From Pagrus major (Eukaryota; Chordata; Actinopteri; Spariformes; Sparidae): a stretch of 64,000 nt of DNA. Positions 18,987 through 30,454 of the stretch are shown here, piece by piece (the first letter of the stretch is position 1; every line of letters starts with the position of its first letter). Under the pieces are notes generated by a model. It was not told the DNA's origin. It searched no databases and saw only the letters and a program-made list of their open reading frames with translations. The stretch covers positions 29,451,315 through 29,515,314 of the forward strand of contig NC_133232.1 of the NCBI RefSeq assembly GCF_040436345.1. The letters are read 5' to 3'. Made by a program: the position numbers and the translations under genes.

Positions 18987-21900
18987 TCAGTCTTCCACGG
19001 TGTCGAATGAGATGTCTGCCCTGTGGGTGTGAAATGGACAAACAGTCAGTCACAACGCCGAGGCGAGCCGTGGAAATGGATTTCATCTAGTTTTATATAC
19101 AACCAAGGGTCAAGCGGGCTGCTACAACTTCCCAAATCAGCATAAATGCTCCTGTTATTAGTTAATGGACGATTCAACAAAAATGTCTTCTTGGATTTGG
19201 AGCAACAGGGTACGCTTCACAACCTCACAAAACTCCTTTATATGTATCGTTGAAATGTGTTGTGAATGAGATCTAACATTGAATTCCTCAACATGCAGTG
19301 TGTCCCCTTGAAGAGGTGGACACTGTAATGTGTGATGAACCGAAGGTGACCTCACCTGAGCTAAAAAGGCTTTTATTCCAATTTGCTGTGGTTCAAAAAA
19401 ACAAACACACAAACAAACACAGAGGAGAAGAAAAGCATGTCACAAACATCACAGCCACAGGCGAAGACATCATCTTTTTGCAGAGACTGTTTCATACTTA
19501 CACTTCTGCTCACACGGCAGGCGACGAAGGGACGACAGAAGAGGACATACGTTACGTCAGACATGTGAATCAGATCAGTCTTTTCTTTATTTATCAGGAA
19601 AATAGCATCTTTGTGCACAAACAGCGCGCTCACCTGCAGGTTTTGGGGACATCAGGACCAGAGGGAGATCCAAAATGACGTCGCTGGAAATAAAAAAATA
19701 GGTTTAGATATAATTCACACTGAAAACAGGCGACGGCACATGAAGGGAAATCGATATTTACCTTCCTGTAAGGCCACCCAGCAGACTGAGAGTAACAGAG
19801 AAACAATAAAAGACACCGTTAGTCTGCACGACACGTAGAAGTACAACGTAAGAGAGTATTTAAGTGAAGTTGAGCCTCACCCTCCGCCAGACGCCACCAG
19901 AGTGACCCTGACTTTGTAGGAGACGATGATGCCCTGCATCTCCTTCTCTCCTTGACTCCTGCGAGGGGACAGGAATAGTTTATCTTTCAGAGCTTGAGGA
20001 TTTGGTCTAAGACACGTTAAGTGGATGACACAATGTTAAGTTGTATCACCAGCACTCTGTAAGAGGATGAAAATGTGTCCAGGTGCTCATTGTAAGCTCT
20101 GTTTATGAGTGACTTACAGGGTTGTGGACGCAAGGTGAGTGTCCTCGTCTTTTAGCCGCCCGTCGACTGAAAGGCCGCGTTTCTCTTTGTTGCTGGACAG
20201 CAGAGGGGTGATTTGGAAGGATTTATCCAGGGAAGAGTTGGCGTTTATTGTCTCTCTGTAGGTGAAATAATGAATAAATAAATAAATAAAGAATAAAGCG
20301 TAGTAATAATAGAAAACATTACTAAGATTGACGAGCATTTCGTTTCCATCCCGATACCGATTACCGATCCGATACCGGTATTTTTCATTTTATTTTGTTA
20401 TGACTTATTAGAGCTGCATGATACCAGAATAAAACAACATCTACCACCTACAATACTTTCGATTTTAAATTAAACATCACAGTGAAACAAGGATTTTCCA
20501 GATATTTAAAGCCTCACCCGAACTCCTCGCAACACACTGTCTTGCTGTAGGTGTCGGATGAGTAGAGCGCCACGTTTGTTAGCTGCTCAACTAAAAGAGA
20601 AAAGAAAAGACATCTCCGTTAGACTCGTCAGTCAAACTCTACCTACTTGTATAAAACTTCAAACTTCTCGCTGCTCACCTGAGACTTTGATTTTCTTCAC
20701 GACCTTGTTGGTTTCATTGTTGACTTTTACCTTCACGGTGATCGGGTCTCCGTGGTAGTAAACCTAAATGTAAGAATGATTTCTCGTGAGTAGCCGAGCG
20801 ACGGTCGTTGTGTTTATGATGCAGAAAATGTGGTTCGTAGACTCTGACGTACCTCTTTTTCGAGGGAGGCCTCCAAGTTAAGAGGTTTGTCGGTCATCAT
20901 GAACTGCTTGCTGATGTCGGCCTTGGGTCCGGCCTTGTTGTTGGCTGGCGCGAACTGAATTTTGCGAATCATCAGGCGACATGTGTCCCTAACACCAGGA
21001 AAAGGACAAACAGAGAGTTAGGGTTCGTCCTCTGTATGTATCCTACAGTTTAATGATGACATCATGGTGTGACTGTGGGCCTGCATACTTCTTTTCAATG
21101 ACTTCTTCTGCGTTGCAGGCCACGTTGGCAAGGTATCCTTTAATCTCAAAGTCCACGCCACAAGCCTAGAACAAGAAACAAGACCCGAGTAAATAATCTG
21201 TCATAGTCGTGTATAGGAGCGAATGGAAATGGACTGGTCGTGGTACCTTGCCAGAATCATTTGGGCCCGGCTGTAAGGAGACCGAGCACGGGAGATCTGT
21301 GGGCATCTGAGGGTAGAAAGCAGAAGCAACGGTGAATGATCGATACCACGTTTGACTCGAGGGAACGGGAGGGATTTCATTTGTGTTTACCTGGAAGGTA
21401 AAGGGGTATCCTTGCTCTCCAACTTTCTTCATGAGGAACTCCATCATTGGTGTTTTGGCCGTGGTTCCTTCTGTAGGAGGATACACCTGAACGCGCTGGA
21501 TCCAGATGTCTCTCCTGAAGGACAGGCCCATGACGTCCAAGTCCTCGCTTCCGTAGCGGAAGGCACAAGCGAGGTAGACGAATACTGCAAACAAAAAGGG
21601 GGATATTTATCTTTGTTGCACGTACATTTATGTTTTATAGCTCGTACCACCGGCAGATAGAAATACCTTTTCTGCCTTCGAGGCCGGCAGGGTCCACTTT
21701 AATAACACCCTCTGCAAACAAGAGGAAAATCAAAAGCATGAGACTTAAAACAAGACATTTGTTTTATTGTATGTGTGCAAAATTCGAGGACGCATCGACG
21801 GACACACACCAACTATTTCCACTGAGTCCACATGGTCGACAAAGTCTCTCTTCCCCAAGTACAGGGCGATCTGAGAAAAAGCAGAGAGGGTTACAGTTAC

Positions 21901-23031
21901 TCCTACGCCAAAGGTTACAAGAGTTTGGGAGTTATTTCTGGAAGTTGGAAGAGCAACATACAAACTGCGCTCCTCCCTACACCAAAGAGTTGCCCTGTAA
22001 TGACTGTATTATAGAGGCCACTTACATGTCCGTTGCCGCTGGTCTTCTTATATACTCTGGAAAGAGAGAAAAGAGGGGAAAAAAAACTGTAAATCAGACT
22101 ATTACTTCACACTGATGTATCTGATAAAAGTTTTCTCCTTATTGTGTCAAGATCCACGTCTAAAGTCTTCCTCGGGCAGCAGAGTCGTCCACCCACCACC
22201 TCCCTTAGTTGTCATTTCCAATTACAGGACGCCTCCCACCCTCCACCCGGCTCCTGTGTGCATGGATTAGTGCTCAGGATGGGAAAGCACCTGCTGGCAC
22301 AAGCAGGTCTAATCTGGACATAATACATATAACTGTGATTTGGTAAATAGATTATATGTAGGTCATGTATTTTTGTTTTTATAAATGTAATGGAAATCTC
22401 TCCGATTAATCAAATGTTGCAGCTGAGAGTAAAATCCTGAATCATTATCCCAAAATATTGAGTGTTTTTCTTAATATTCTCAGCATTACATAACCCCGTG
22501 AACCATAAAGAAACTAGTAATCCTCGGTGGTGTTTGCTTCTTCGGTTGTGTGCCGAGTAATCCCGTTAAAACTTTTTTCTTTTGTCTCGTAAACCTCTCC
22601 TCCAAGATCAAATCCACACAATCCACCTTAATCGGGATTTATCCGTATCCTTGAAGGTGCAGAGACTCGACGGCCAAGATGTTCAATAACACTTTGATCT
22701 CCACGCAGGCCCTGAGCCTTTTCTTGATTTCTTTAAGAGTCAAGTTTCAAAAAATCACAAAATCAAAGTTGGGCTTTAAATTAACATAAAGTTACAGTAT
22801 GATTCAAGGGTCGTTGACTTTGGGTAGCCTGTTCATCTTCAAACAGCATTGATTATCTCTTTTATGGACGTTTTTGATTGTATACTTTATGAAATGTCTT
22901 TTTGTAGTAATTTATCACCTTAGAAATTAAATTAAAAGCTTTTACCCTCTGTTCTGAACCAGTCACTGTGTCAGGGTAGCTGCTGAATTAACAAGCGAAT
23001 GAGTCGAAACTCTCTATACTCACTTTGACAT
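18987..23031 (-). CDS. arr3: Cone arrestin (arrestin-C, ARR3)
   Basis: Arrestin-C binds phosphorylated, light-activated cone opsins and stops transducin signalling in the cone outer segment. Coding exons: 23031-23024, 22056-22026, 21870-21810, 21711-21667, 21584-21391, 21306-21247, 21165-21089, 20988-20853, 20763-20679, 20590-20518, 20255-20118, 19958-19881, 19785-19762, 19683-19634, a microexon near 19508-19502 and 19020-18987. The phases agree throughout and give about 365 residues. The N-domain starts [13 protein letters not shown] and continues [52 protein letters not shown] and [16 protein letters not shown]. The C-domain includes [38 protein letters not shown] and [11 protein letters not shown]. 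The tail ends [10 protein letters not shown]. No LIEF-type clathrin box is seen, as expected for a visual arrestin. Fish have arr3a and arr3b; I cannot tell which this is. Confidence 0.92.
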
Positions 23032-23477
23032 CTTGACGGTAAAGTTACAGATCCAGTCTGTGAATAAAAAAGATAAAAAGACACAGTTAGTAAAAGGCGA
23101 TACTGATAAATTCACTGGTTACATTTGGATTCAGAGCTAAAGATTATTTTCTTTATTAATCGCTGTCATAGAGGTGAACAGAAACCAGAAAATATTCACA
23201 TTTAAGAAGCTTTTTATTCTTAAAAATGACTCGAGCTCAAGCGATCATCATCAAAATAGTCTGTAGTTGATATAATAACTGACAACTGACACTGATGAAG
23301 TTCATCCACTCATGACTGTCTGAATAACTTCCCAGTAGAAATAGTTTCTTTCTGTATTTACAACTGATTGAAGTAATTGAAATTCCCGTCTTTGCAAAAA
23401 CTGTTACATCATTATCCTGAGTTATCGTCATTCAAGTTTATTTCCACTGATCAGCAAAAGAGAAACCGCTCACTTAC

Positions 23478-23548
23478 CGTGCCCTCGGTCCTGTCGGTGA
23501 GTCTCCTCTGCTGGCGTCTGTAATCCGTCACCGTGTAAGTGTGTGAGA
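23478..23548 (-). other. arr3: arr3 non-coding first exon
   Basis: A strong donor, GTAAGT, follows position 23478 on the minus strand. A TATA box about 30 bases upstream of a plausible start near 23548 defines the other end. It splices to the short exon containing ATGTCAAA at 23031-23024. This short 5' leader plus tiny first coding exon layout is inferred. Confidence 0.5.
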
Positions 23549-23570
23549 GTGCCAATCACTGCCAGCCGTT

Positions 23571-23665
23571 TGCTTTTATACGATGACCTCCCAACCTCAG
23601 AGCCCTCCCCTCAGCTTACCCAGCAAGTCAAAGAAGGCTGTTTTGGAGAAAATCTAATTAATGCA
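23571..23665 (-). promoter_or_regulatory. arr3: arr3 core promoter with TATA box and homeodomain site
   Basis: TATAAAAG lies at 23573-23580 on the minus strand. A TAATTA core, usable by CRX/OTX or RAX-type homeodomain factors that drive photoreceptor genes, lies upstream at 23655-23660. The TATA box fits a tissue-restricted photoreceptor gene. The homeodomain site is a weak match that can occur by chance. Confidence 0.5.
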
Positions 23666-25404
23666 TTAAGACGCTACACCACAGGGTGTGTAAAAATAAT
23701 GTTGTTTTCAGAAAGAGAAGCTCAGACGGGTTGGCAGTTATGGAGGTGGGATGTATATGTAGAGGAGATAACGGGCCCCTTTTTGGATCCAGCTCTTATT
23801 TCTGTGCTTAATATTGTATTCTCAACATTTTGCACATGCAGTCCTCCATGTTTTCCTGTAGTTAGTGCAGGAACAACAACATCATCATGAATTAAATGAG
23901 TCTACTAATGCACGTCACGTGTAGATCTTGAGGGAAACGTTTTCTGAAGTCTGTGATTATAAAAAAAAACTTAAATTAAATACTGTAGCAAATAATTATT
24001 TAAGCTCTTTTGTGGGAGCTGTGAGATACTACCAGAGCCTCAATAAGACTGTGTGAATGGACGACGTGTGAAATGTTCAAGGACTTCCTTTCTTATAGCT
24101 TAGACAGGAGAGCGGTATTAGTTGGATTTTGGTTGTTATGGTAGCCAGGACGACAGATGGCTCCCCTACCGAGCTTTATGCAATCTGTGCTCATGGCAGG
24201 TTTACAGAAATCTAAGTGACCCTGCTATGTTAATGTAAGCTACCTTGTGGTGTTGAATTGCACAGATATTTTCAGGCCATAACTTTTGTAATATTTGACT
24301 TAAAAAAACTCCCTGAAACTGTTTTGTTGCCTCATTAAACTGCAGCTTTCAGGTCCTCCGAGAGAATCACATTAATTGGCGGTGACCTTTTTAAAAGGTC
24401 AAGACACAACCATAGATGTAAATCCGTACGGTGGCTTGCTGGAGGATTTTCTCGCTTCTCTCCTGGATTGCCACACCTTGGCAGTTCGGGATAATGAATT
24501 AGATTTGTGGATGTTTGTGCTGGCCTCCGTTCAACTGTCATAGTGGGACGGGGGTTTGGGATCTCTTTAAAGCTGCCCGGACGACACAGTGCACCATCAG
24601 CCAGGAGTTTTACATTCAAAACACAAAGTTAGGCCGTTTATCTCTACACATGACCTGCAGCTTCACTTCTTACATGTTTGGATCTGCAGTAAATCCAGAA
24701 CAAGCGCGTCTGAGACTTGCTGTAGTGTACCAGATGTCAATGTAAGAAATCCAAGCAAACAATTATTTTTGGAAGAATGGTGATGTGTGGGAGAAGAGGC
24801 TCCTTTATGTGAAACATGAGGCTTTTATGTAACAACAAAATCACAGCCACGTTTTTGGGTAGAAAATGGTCAGACAAACTATTGCCTGGACTGGAATTTT
24901 AGTTACTTTGGAAAAAAAAACACATTTAACATTTCCACATTCAGTCGTCTAAAATGAATAGACCTTTGTTATGTATTTTGTTTAGTTGTGCGCTCACATT
25001 ATCCCAGAAAAATGTCGCTTTATTCAAGGTAATACTGCGTTGTATTCGCTCGTTGTTGCTTTAACTTCCAGGTGAAACATCAGACGATATGTCAAGAGAG
25101 CGAGGAGGGATGTCGACGAACGCTAACTGAGACTCTAGGAGCAGAACTAGAACCGGTGCGTTTAAAACCGCTTTTTAAAAACACACATGTTCAAATACAA
25201 TTAAGTTGTGTGACTCATATGTCACATTTCTTGAGATAAAATTAGTTGTGTGACTTTTATGATAATGGTGTTTAGTTTTATTGGCCATTTGCATGAAGAT
25301 ACAGCTACTTCCTTTTGACCTATTTGGGCTCTCAGCGGATGAGGGGCTCCCCACAGTAGGGCCTGTGGGCAAGTTTAATTTGACTCACCAAATGTCATTT
25401 TACA

Positions 25405-25449
25405 ATACAACACAACACAACACAACACAACACAACACAACACAACACA
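25405..25449. repeat. (AACAC)n pentanucleotide repeat
   Basis: About nine uninterrupted copies of a five-base unit are directly visible. Confidence 0.95.
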
Positions 25450-27241
25450 ATGGGTGTTTGCTTTTGGCCAGTGGCCCACCATTAAGTTTCAGTTTTGGCG
25501 TTCGAAGGGGAAAAGTTTGGCCACTTCTGATGAAGAGAAAATGAATGTGAGGCATTTGTCTTGTGTTCAAAGGCAATGCCGGCAGCTCTCCAAGCAGCTG
25601 GCTGTGTTCATGCATGTGTTCACAGGCCTGTTAGGGGTAGAGACAGGTTTAATGTCAGTGTAATTGTTAGCCATTTATTTACTGTGTTAAGTGAATGAAT
25701 GAAAGGTAACTAAACTATCTCCCTGTGATTAGATTATCCTGTCGCAGTTCAGCTCTTGGACAATGGCCCGATGAATCAAAGCGAGACGTCTGTTAGGATA
25801 TAAATGTAACTCCCCGTCTTTTATTCACTCTGATCGCTGGCATTTTCAGATGCGTCGCCGCGATGTACAGTTTCTATAGGTGTTGTGTAAGTGTTTTTCT
25901 TTACACCGTTACATGGAATTGTATTTCCGTATACCACTAAATAATATCCAGGATAAAGACGCTGAAAACAACTAGAGTAATCTTATTTTCTGCCCTGCTT
26001 ATGTTGACCTTTTCTATCTTGAGCTCTCTTCCTTCAGTTTTGTCTGTGTGAAGTTACAGTCGCGTAAGCCCCTTACAGATAATCTGGTGCCACTTTTGGC
26101 AAGCACTCCAAATAGACGGTTAACATTGTCCCTTGATGGGACTGCTGAGTAGTCTCAGTGCATTAGAGCGCCACGGTATTACGTCTTCTTAACAACCCAG
26201 TCTCTGGCAAGCTGCTGAATTGAAGGCAGTCGTACAGCGTCGGATGCCAAAAGGAGCGAACACTTTTAGATTCTGAGCCAATCAGTGTGATGTGCTGTCA
26301 GTGTATTACAAAGATTTGTCGCTGTGCTGCACTATAGTAGCCTACGCACCACTGATTTGAATGTAAAACACACACACTGAGTAGGAACTTAGCCTGAATG
26401 TTTTGTCAGGTACAGGGAGCTTATAGCGCTCTGTTGATTATGGTCTTCGACTCCCAGGTGACCTTAGGGGATTGTATTTTTAGCAGCTGATGCCGTAACT
26501 TTAACAGTTTGTTTTTGACATTAGTTGCAAAGATAAGATTATTCATGGAGTGACTTACTGGGGAATTATATTGTTCTTTTAAAAACGTCTTTTTAGTTTC
26601 CTGAGAAGAAGACTTGTCAACACTAAGGGTAGAAATCCTCTACTTAAGTAATGGTTAACTAATGCTTGACTCATGATGATCTAAGTCTTGAATTAAAGCA
26701 GAATGTAGCATGAATTTGTTGCATTAATTGCATTAAAGTTTACTTAGGGAACTGTCTTTATGTTTATTATGTCATAGGGTTGCACGGAATAATCAACTAA
26801 TAGGCTATTGAGAGCTTTTGAGATGGTCTTCTAACAACCAACCTGAGTTATTATTGGTTATATATTTGTTTCATATTGATTGCAGTAGCTGTGAATGCCC
26901 TTTTATGTAACGTTTGCATCTGACAACCAGTTTGTGAAAAGAAGAAAACAGAGAGACTGAGCAAATACATGGGTCTAAAATAAACTTTTATGTAGCTGTA
27001 ATCCAGCTCATTTGGTTGCATATAATTTTTTTTATGATGTATCTGTGAATTAACATTCCTGAACTGATCTGTTAACTGTGAACTAATCACAAAAGTCATA
27101 ACATCATCATTTCTTAACGGTGAGCAACAGGAATTCATGCTACAATCTGCATTAAATTACCACGAGTCATGGATTAACTAAGCATTACTTGATTTTAAGT
27201 AAGCAACCTTACTTTTACTACCGTCCTAGAACCCTTACTAC

Positions 27242-27288
27242 ATTATGTAATCAAGGCCTGGCTTGCTGCCTGGCCTTGATTACATAAT
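27242..27288. repeat. Perfect 17-bp inverted repeat (hairpin)
   Basis: ATTATGTAATCAAGGCC at 27242-27258 is exactly complementary to 27272-27288, with a 13-base spacer. It may be the remnant tip of a MITE or a cruciform-forming site. Confidence 0.7.
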
Positions 27289-27594
27289 ATAGACTAACAT
27301 GCATTTCCACGGAGGTACTCGGCAAACTACAGCTCTGCAAGCTTCTGTCTGACTCGTTTAAATAAAACAATGCTAATTAAATTCAACATCCGATCCGACA
27401 GGCGCCGAAAATGAAAGCGAGCAGGCGGAGCTCGCAGTGTCAGTGTCTGTCTCAGTGTCCTTTCCAATCCAATGTCTGCATAAGCAGAGCAGCATTTGGT
27501 AGAACTGGATGGAGAAGAGAGAGAAGAGACAGCATGGCTCTTTGGATGTCTTGTGGTTGGTCAGTCTCCCACTTTGGTCCATACTCGAGTATCT

Positions 27595-28385
27595 CACCAT
27601 ACTGACAGTAAACTGGATACAGATGTTCGCGGTCCCGAGAAGGAATCCTAACATTGATGACCTTGACTTTACCTCTAGCGCCACCATGTTGACATTTTTG
27701 CTCTTTGGTAAGATGTCTTGACAGCTATCGGAGAGACCTCCAGTGTCCCCAGAGGATCAATCCTTCGAAGCTTCAGTGAGAATTACCTGTGAATGCTTTT
27801 TAAACTCTGACAGCCAGTGGCGACGCAAACAATAATATTTTCCCTAATCTTGTGGTCATCATTTGCTTGGATACTTTGCTAATAATGAGTTAATTAGAGA
27901 CAAGGTCAGGACATCAGCCCCCGTCTCCCCAGTCCCTCCTGTGATTGCATAGGAGCGTCAAGGTTGCACTCACAGTTACAGTTCTCATGGGACTGTATTT
28001 GTGCAAACAGAGAAGTAATGCTGTGAGGATGGTTTTCCGCCTGTTCATGCCGAAGCAACATCTCCCGCAGAAATCGAATACTGACTTGGATGTTGTGAAA
28101 GTATTTAGGACAGCCTAAGTTCATGCTTCCCAGAGGATTAATCCTACTGCTTTTGGTAATCTTCTGACTTTTCCCTCTAACACCACCATATGGTTGACAT
28201 TTGAGGTTTTGAGAGGAAATGTCTCATCAACTATTGGATGACTTATCATAAAATTTGGTGCACACATTCATGTTCCCGTCAGAATGAATCGTAATCACTT
28301 TGACGATCCCTTAAAACGTTCATTTAGTGCCATCATCAGGTCAAAATATTCATTTGTCCAATATTATGGTTCAGCAAAACTAATA
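27595..28385. repeat. Two diverged copies of a dispersed fish repeat
   Basis: Segments at about 27640-27780 and 28120-28380 share the order: ttgatgacctt/ttggtaatctt, ctctagcgccaccat/ctctaacaccaccat, gttgacattt, and a cccagaggat motif. A related third piece is at 41253-41420 in inppl1. The family resembles a common non-coding repeat of perciform introns; I do not assign a name. Confidence 0.55.
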
Positions 28386-30255
28386 ATATCACCATCAGCC
28401 TCAGCTGTACATTGTGTTTAGAGCCAGTTAGCAAAGATAACAGTAAACTAAGCGGGGTAAACATGTTTTCATTGTCATTGTGAGCATGTGGATGTAAGTA
28501 TTTAGCTGAACAATGGCATCCTGCTGTATATCCTTCAGTTATGTGATGTAGAGAGAGCTCAAATCAATATGAGGAAGAAGTGATTACAGATTGAGGGTTT
28601 GTATGTCATCAGATCGGGTCGGACTTGCGTTTGTTTGCTTTATGGGGGCTGCGGTCGGTGGTCGGCGCATTTCTGCTGAGTAGTGAGAGGCAGAGCAGCA
28701 AATATGGGACCGAACAGCTTCCCACAGAGTTGTACGCTCCAGCTAATGGAGAAGGAGGGAAGTAGGAGGGCTGGATAATGGGCGATGTTCTAGGAGAGCA
28801 AAAATAAGAGAGTGAAGCATGATCATAACCATATGGAGGCTGCCTTTTTTTTTGCTGAAAGGGAAGGAGTGAGCAAAGAGAGGAAGGGAAGTTAAGGGGA
28901 GGAAAAAAAAACAAAAAAGGGTATGGACAGGAAAGAGTAAGTCAGCCAGAGGATGAAAAGTGTGAAGATTAAGATGATAAAAAAACAAGGAAGAAACTGA
29001 GGATCAGCCCACCTGTGTGTGGAAATCTGTGTTTTCTGTTTGGGAATTTGAGGAAAGAGGCTGAGGGAGGAAGAAGACAGGGGAGGGGACTGAGAGGGAG
29101 GGAGAGAGAAAAAGGAAACAGTCTGCTGTTTTACACACTGGTGGTGAAGTTGAGCCCCTTGCAAGAATTCTCCTGGCTATGTCCGCCATCTGGAATGTCG
29201 AGTCACTTCCTCTGTCTGCCCTGGGCTCTAACGAGGGTTGTCCTCTCGCCTCTCTGCTCCCTCCCTCTGCTCTGACAGCGCTCTGAAGAAACCGCTGGAG
29301 GCCACGGCCAGTGACGGACGGGACGCCACCGACAAGACACACACGCCAGCAGAGAGACATCCAGCATGAAAAGCGAGACCCCCGGAGTAGCCCACATCCA
29401 AGCAGACACACTCTAGATGGAATCTGGGCCTGGAAGAAGCAAAGACAACTGCAGTCATCAGCTGAAGTTTTTGGAGGGTGTTCCTATTCCCTTATATGGC
29501 AACAGAGCTGGGAAATCATTTGAATTAGTCTGGTTTCTGTTGCATGCCTGTCTGGTTTTAGTGCTGACTGAGTTCCATCTGGTATGTTTCTGTCTCTGCT
29601 GTGTGCGTGCGTGTGTGGGCGCCGTGTGTGTGGCTTGATTTGTTTGTTTTGCCATTCTTGGTTCTTCTTTTCCTGTTGTTTGCATGTGGGGTTTTTGTTT
29701 TGGGACAAGAGGAGGGCTTGTGTTTGTGGTTAAGCTAGAGGCACCATCATTGCCTCAGGGGTGGCTGCTTCATTCAGACTGAGCAGCACCTCTCGCTGTT
29801 TTTCCTTCACCCCCTTCCCTCCCTCGCACCGCTGTGATGGTCTGTGTTTGTTGGAGCAACACACCCACCTGGGTGCAGCAACTTGCAACCAAAGACTGAC
29901 ACGGGCTCTGTCTACTATCAGAAAAGTGGACTGGAGCTCGTGTTGTTGTTGGAGTGGACCCATCTCACGATCAGCTGGATGTTTCTTTCTTTTATGCAAC
30001 AGGATGTGTGACCCAGAAGGAACCAACAAGGACCCAGGAAGTGCTAGCTGATACAGACAAGGTGTGCGGTTGTCTGTTTGACACTTTAATCATGAAGAAA
30101 AGGATCATGGGAAAGCTCTAAACACTGCAGTGGAGCGCTCGACACACTCCGGCCGTCAGCGGAGCGCCATCTGAGCAAGTCTGACACAACAAACTTGCTT
30201 TAAGTTCATCACCTCATGTGGATTATTTTTAACATATCTCGAAGCAGTGATTGCC

Positions 30256-30399
30256 ATGGCGACGGCAGCATGGTATCATCGTGACATCAGCCGTGTGCAC
30301 GCAGAGGACTTGCTGGCACGGGCGGGGAGGGATGGCAGCTACCTAGTGAGAGATAGCGAGTCTGTGCCAGGAGCCTATGCACTGTGCCTGCTGTGAGTA

Positions 30400-30454
<55 letters not shown>

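Larger units (their letters stand above)
23670..30230. other. Divergent intergenic region between arr3 and inppl1
   Basis: I find no convincing exon across about 6.5 kb. It holds a 5-bp satellite, repeat remnants around 27.6-28.4 kb and a hairpin at 27.24 kb. The GC-richer stretch from 29.1 to 30.25 kb probably includes inppl1 promoter and 5'UTR, but I cannot place the start or any upstream non-coding exon. Confidence 0.5.

Noticed and set aside
19158-19412. Minus-strand frame considered as an arr3 C-terminal exon
   Set aside because: Its text does not resemble an arrestin tail and it does not deliver the phase needed for the terminal exon [10 protein letters not shown]. The ctcag|gtgagg there could be read as either an acceptor or a donor.
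20341-20400. Short GATACCGAT-type repeats near arr3 exon 12 and at 45140
   Set aside because: They resemble ends of decayed DNA elements but are too short and one-sided to delimit.
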